DNA of 64,000 nucleotides, from contig JAPPKS010000012.1 in the NCBI GenBank assembly GCA_028819845.1, forward strand, positions 62,001-126,000, read 5' to 3'. A program made the translations under genes and the position numbers. This stretch comes from Candidatus Poribacteria bacterium. Its GTDB lineage: Bacteria > Poribacteria > WGA-4E > PCPOR2b. Below, piece after piece: positions 61,919 to 64,000 of the stretch (position 1 is its first letter; every line of letters starts with the position of its first letter). The notes beneath the pieces were generated by a model that made no database searches, had not been told where the DNA came from, and saw only the letters and a program-made list of their open reading frames with translations.

Positions 61919-62992
61919 ATGAGCAGAGAAACACGACGCTTGCGAATCGGCGTATTGGGGTGCGGTCCGGTCGCGCAGATTGCACACCTTGACGCCTGCC
62001 GCAAAGCCCGCAACGTAGAACTATACGCTATCTGTGATGTTGCCGAGGACTTACTAAAAAAAATGTCGGCAGTCCATGAACCGCGAGTCGTCTATCGAAA
62101 TTATGATGACATGCTCGATGACCAGCAGGTAGAGGCAATCATCATTGCGGCGGCAGACCAATTTCACGTAACTCTTTGCCGTCAGGCGGTCGATGCGGGA
62201 AAACATGTATTCATCGAAAAACCCCTCGGTGTAACTGTTGAGGAATGTGAAGATTTGCTTCGTCGGATTCAAAACACCGGGCTAACGCTTCAAGTAGGTA
62301 ACAACAGGCGTTTCGATCCTGCAATAGACCACGCACACTCATTCATCAAAGAGGAAATAGGACAAATCATCGCGATTAAGTCGTGGTATTACGATTCGAC
62401 CGACCGTTATACCATGACCGACAACTTACAGCCTATCCCTGTGACTAGCGTAAGCGTGAAACGTCCCGAAGGTAATCCAAAGGCGGACAAATACCAATAT
62501 TTCATACTCGGACACGGCAGCCATTTAGTGGACACCGCGCGTTTTCTGGGCGGAGAGATTTTGAGTGTTCATGCCCGGTTTCTTGAACGGTTTGGGAGCT
62601 ACTGTTGGTTTGTGAGCGTTGACTTTACAAACGGCAGCTTAGGACACTTCGACTTAATCATTGCCATACGCGGGGATTTTGAGGAGGGGTTTCAGGTTTT
62701 CGGCGAATATGGCAGCGTCCGGGGAAGAATTTACCTGCCGTGGTACCACAAGTCTGGCCACGTTGAATGCTTCTCGGTTAAGGATGGATTGTTTCGCCGC
62801 CCACTGGGGGCGGACGCCTACACCTACAAACTACAAATCGAAGGTTTCGCAGACACAATCCTTAATGGGGCTCCTATGCACGGTGCAAGTGTTGAGGATG
62901 GCGTCGCTGCTATGCGGGCGATGGTTGCTATTGCCCGTTCAGCAAAAACCGGCGAAAAGGTACGGCTATCGGATGTCACGGGGGGTGTCTAA
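61919..62992 (+). CDS. Gfo/Idh/MocA-family oxidoreductase
   Basis: This 357-residue NAD(P)-dependent sugar dehydrogenase has the Rossmann loop IGVLGCGPVAQIAHLDACRK near the N-terminus, VEAIIIAAADQFH, and the conserved FIEKPLGVTVEEC that carries the Lys of the active site. YFILGHGSHLVDTARFLGG in the C-terminal domain gives the substrate-pocket His. The 34-bp gap after the RuBisCO-like gene makes an operon likely. ATG 61919 is chosen because the longer frame would overlap the previous gene by 71 bases. Substrates of the family are sugars, inositols or sugar acids. Confidence 0.88.
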   Translation: MSRETRRLRIGVLGCGPVAQIAHLDACRKARNVELYAICDVAEDLLKKMSAVHEPRVVYRNYDDMLDDQQVEAIIIAAADQFHVTLCRQAVDAGKHVFIEKPLGVTVEECEDLLRRIQNTGLTLQVGNNRRFDPAIDHAHSFIKEEIGQIIAIKSWYYDSTDRYTMTDNLQPIPVTSVSVKRPEGNPKADKYQYFILGHGSHLVDTARFLGGEILSVHARFLERFGSYCWFVSVDFTNGSLGHFDLIIAIRGDFEEGFQVFGEYGSVRGRIYLPWYHKSGHVECFSVKDGLFRRPLGADAYTYKLQIEGFADTILNGAPMHGASVEDGVAAMRAMVAIARSAKTGEKVRLSDVTGGV

Positions 62993-63226
62993 TGCAAATC
63001 TCCGTATCGGGTTCACGTTAAACTAGCTTGAAGACATTAACAAGAATCAAACAATCACGACAGTCGGCAAATATGATTGTTATTCGACGTCATTACATGG
63101 TCTCACCGAACGCTTGAAATGGTGAATCTGGAGAGTTGATAGCTGCCGTATTACATTGAATTCAGCGGAGACATCGGGAAATCGTCCGATAAGATTTTAA
63201 CCACATATACTAATTGGTGTCCTCTA

Positions 63227-64000
63227 ATGTGCTTCCAACGACCGGCTAGAAATTGTGCGCGTATTGAAGAGCGGAGTCGCCTGAGCTTGTATCCAACACT
63301 GGGGTACGTCCTTTCGGTAATTTTGATTGGGGTGGTGCTCACTACGAATTTAGCTTTTGCGGGCACAGCCGGGACGGAGCATTTAGTGAAACGACACTTC
63401 GAGCAGGGGGTGCATTTTGTTGAAATTGGCGTATACGACCAAGCCCTCGCTGAGATTCAAAAAGTGTTAGAACTCCAGCCGAATAATAGCGAGGCGTATT
63501 GCTTTCTTGGCGACGTGTATCAATACCAGGAGATGTATAATGAGGCGGCGGACGCCTATCAACGAGCGCTTACACTCAATGGATCAATTCAAACACGTGG
63601 GATAGCGAACTGGTGTCTGGGCATCATCTACAATAAACAAGGTAAATTCTTAGAGGCGGAGAAATACGGAAAGGAAGCCGTTTCATTGCTTCCAGACGCG
63701 GCTTGGACTCACTATAGATTGGGCAACATCTACACACAACGCGGGAAATTAGACGAAGCAACTGGCGCGTATCAAAAAGCGATTCAATTGAATCCGGAAC
63801 TAGCCGAAGCATATCGTGGACTTGGGCGTACTGCGCTCATGCAAGATGATCCAGAGACCGCAATTCAATATTACCACAGCGCAGTTCAGCGAAACCCTTA
63901 TGAGGAAAGTGCATACTACAATCTCGCCAAAGCGTACCGGCGTGCAAATCAATTTGAACAGGCAAAATCCCAGATGGAGTTATTCAGGGAGGTTAAAGCG
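63227..64000 (+). CDS. Exported TPR protein, 5' part (runs off the window)
   Basis: From ATG 63227 there are 258 uninterrupted codons to the window edge. A signal helix (YVLSVILIGVVLTTNLAFAG, residues 27-46) is followed by tetratricopeptide repeats: DQALAEIQKVLELQPNNSEA, FLGDVYQYQEMYNEAADAYQ, RLGNIYTQRGKLDEATGAYQ, LGRTALMQDDPETAIQYYHS, and AYYNLAKAYRRANQFEQAKS. It therefore appears to be a periplasmic scaffold protein, similar in kind to the TPR protein at 33-34 kb. The start has no strong ribosome binding site. The C-terminus, and any catalytic domain there, lies outside the window. Confidence 0.78.
   Translation, partial: MCFQRPARNCARIEERSRLSLYPTLGYVLSVILIGVVLTTNLAFAGTAGTEHLVKRHFEQGVHFVEIGVYDQALAEIQKVLELQPNNSEAYCFLGDVYQYQEMYNEAADAYQRALTLNGSIQTRGIANWCLGIIYNKQGKFLEAEKYGKEAVSLLPDAAWTHYRLGNIYTQRGKLDEATGAYQKAIQLNPELAEAYRGLGRTALMQDDPETAIQYYHSAVQRNPYEESAYYNLAKAYRRANQFEQAKSQMELFREVKA

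Noticed and set aside
1-64000. tRNA, rRNA or IS elements
   Set aside because: No cloverleaf with TTCGA/T loops, no rRNA core sequences and no transposase-like frame or terminal repeats were seen by eye, although a covariance-model search was not possible.

Overview
The window reads like a chromosomal segment of a diderm (Gram-negative-type) bacterium with moderate GC content and loosely packed genes. The outer-membrane evidence is direct: an LptF/LptG permease pair, several lipobox lipoproteins, a DsbD/TlpA thiol-disulfide system and at least three proteins that look like outer-membrane beta-barrels. The family mix (SSF and AGCS symporters, LamG and LVIVD repeats, ankyrin and TPR proteins, a DUF362 Tat protein, a RuBisCO-like protein beside a Gfo/Idh oxidoreductase) resembles candidate phyla such as Poribacteria and relatives. 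That placement is inference; no rRNA or other phylogenetic RNA is present. Shine-Dalgarno sites are mostly AGGAG/GGAGG, TTG and GTG starts are common, and sigma70-like promoters are recognisable, one of them a perfect TTGACA-N17-TATAAT.

Layout. 0-7.3 kb: a cut-off membrane gene, an ankyrin protein, a His/Lys-rich exported protein, a VOC protein, a degenerate BrnA antitoxin gene, a 77-bp tandem repeat and an SSF symporter with a small partner. 7.7-13.5 kb: a glycosyltransferase-like membrane protein fused to broken LamG domains, then def, larE and glcF. 13.6-20.7 kb: a NagA-like deacetylase, an SDR, a protein with two apparent Sm/Hfq-like domains, a DUF1232 protein, an M20 hydrolase, a VOC protein and a beta-helix protein. 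20.8-29 kb: an outer-membrane protein, a broken LVIVD lipoprotein gene, a small lipoprotein, DUF362, mqnD, an MFS permease, a TlpA-like lipoprotein and a seven-bladed propeller. 29.2-36 kb: a structured leader before dapB, the tyrA-cmk-plsC operon, a TPR protein and dsbD. 36-44.5 kb: Nudix, glcE, glcD, dnaE and an M48 lipoprotein. 44.9-53.8 kb: an endonuclease III homologue, two paralogous barrels flanking a DUF3108-like protein, glutamate dehydrogenase, an AGCS symporter and a Tyr/His-rich lipoprotein. 54-57 kb: lptF-lptG-methyltransferase. 57-64 kb: two poorly defined small genes, aroA, a DapA-family lyase divergent from a RuBisCO-like protein plus Gfo/Idh pair, and a TPR gene that runs off the edge.

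How genes fit together. dapB, tyrA, aroA and mqnD cover pieces of lysine, tyrosine, shikimate and futalosine-menaquinone synthesis, but they are dispersed. glcF is encoded 23 kb from glcE/glcD on the other strand. The DapA-like/RuBisCO-like/Gfo-Idh block shares a divergent promoter region and looks like sugar-acid catabolism. Most other genes are single units. Two clear pseudogenes (BrnA antitoxin, LVIVD lipoprotein) and one possible frameshift show that decay is visible here.
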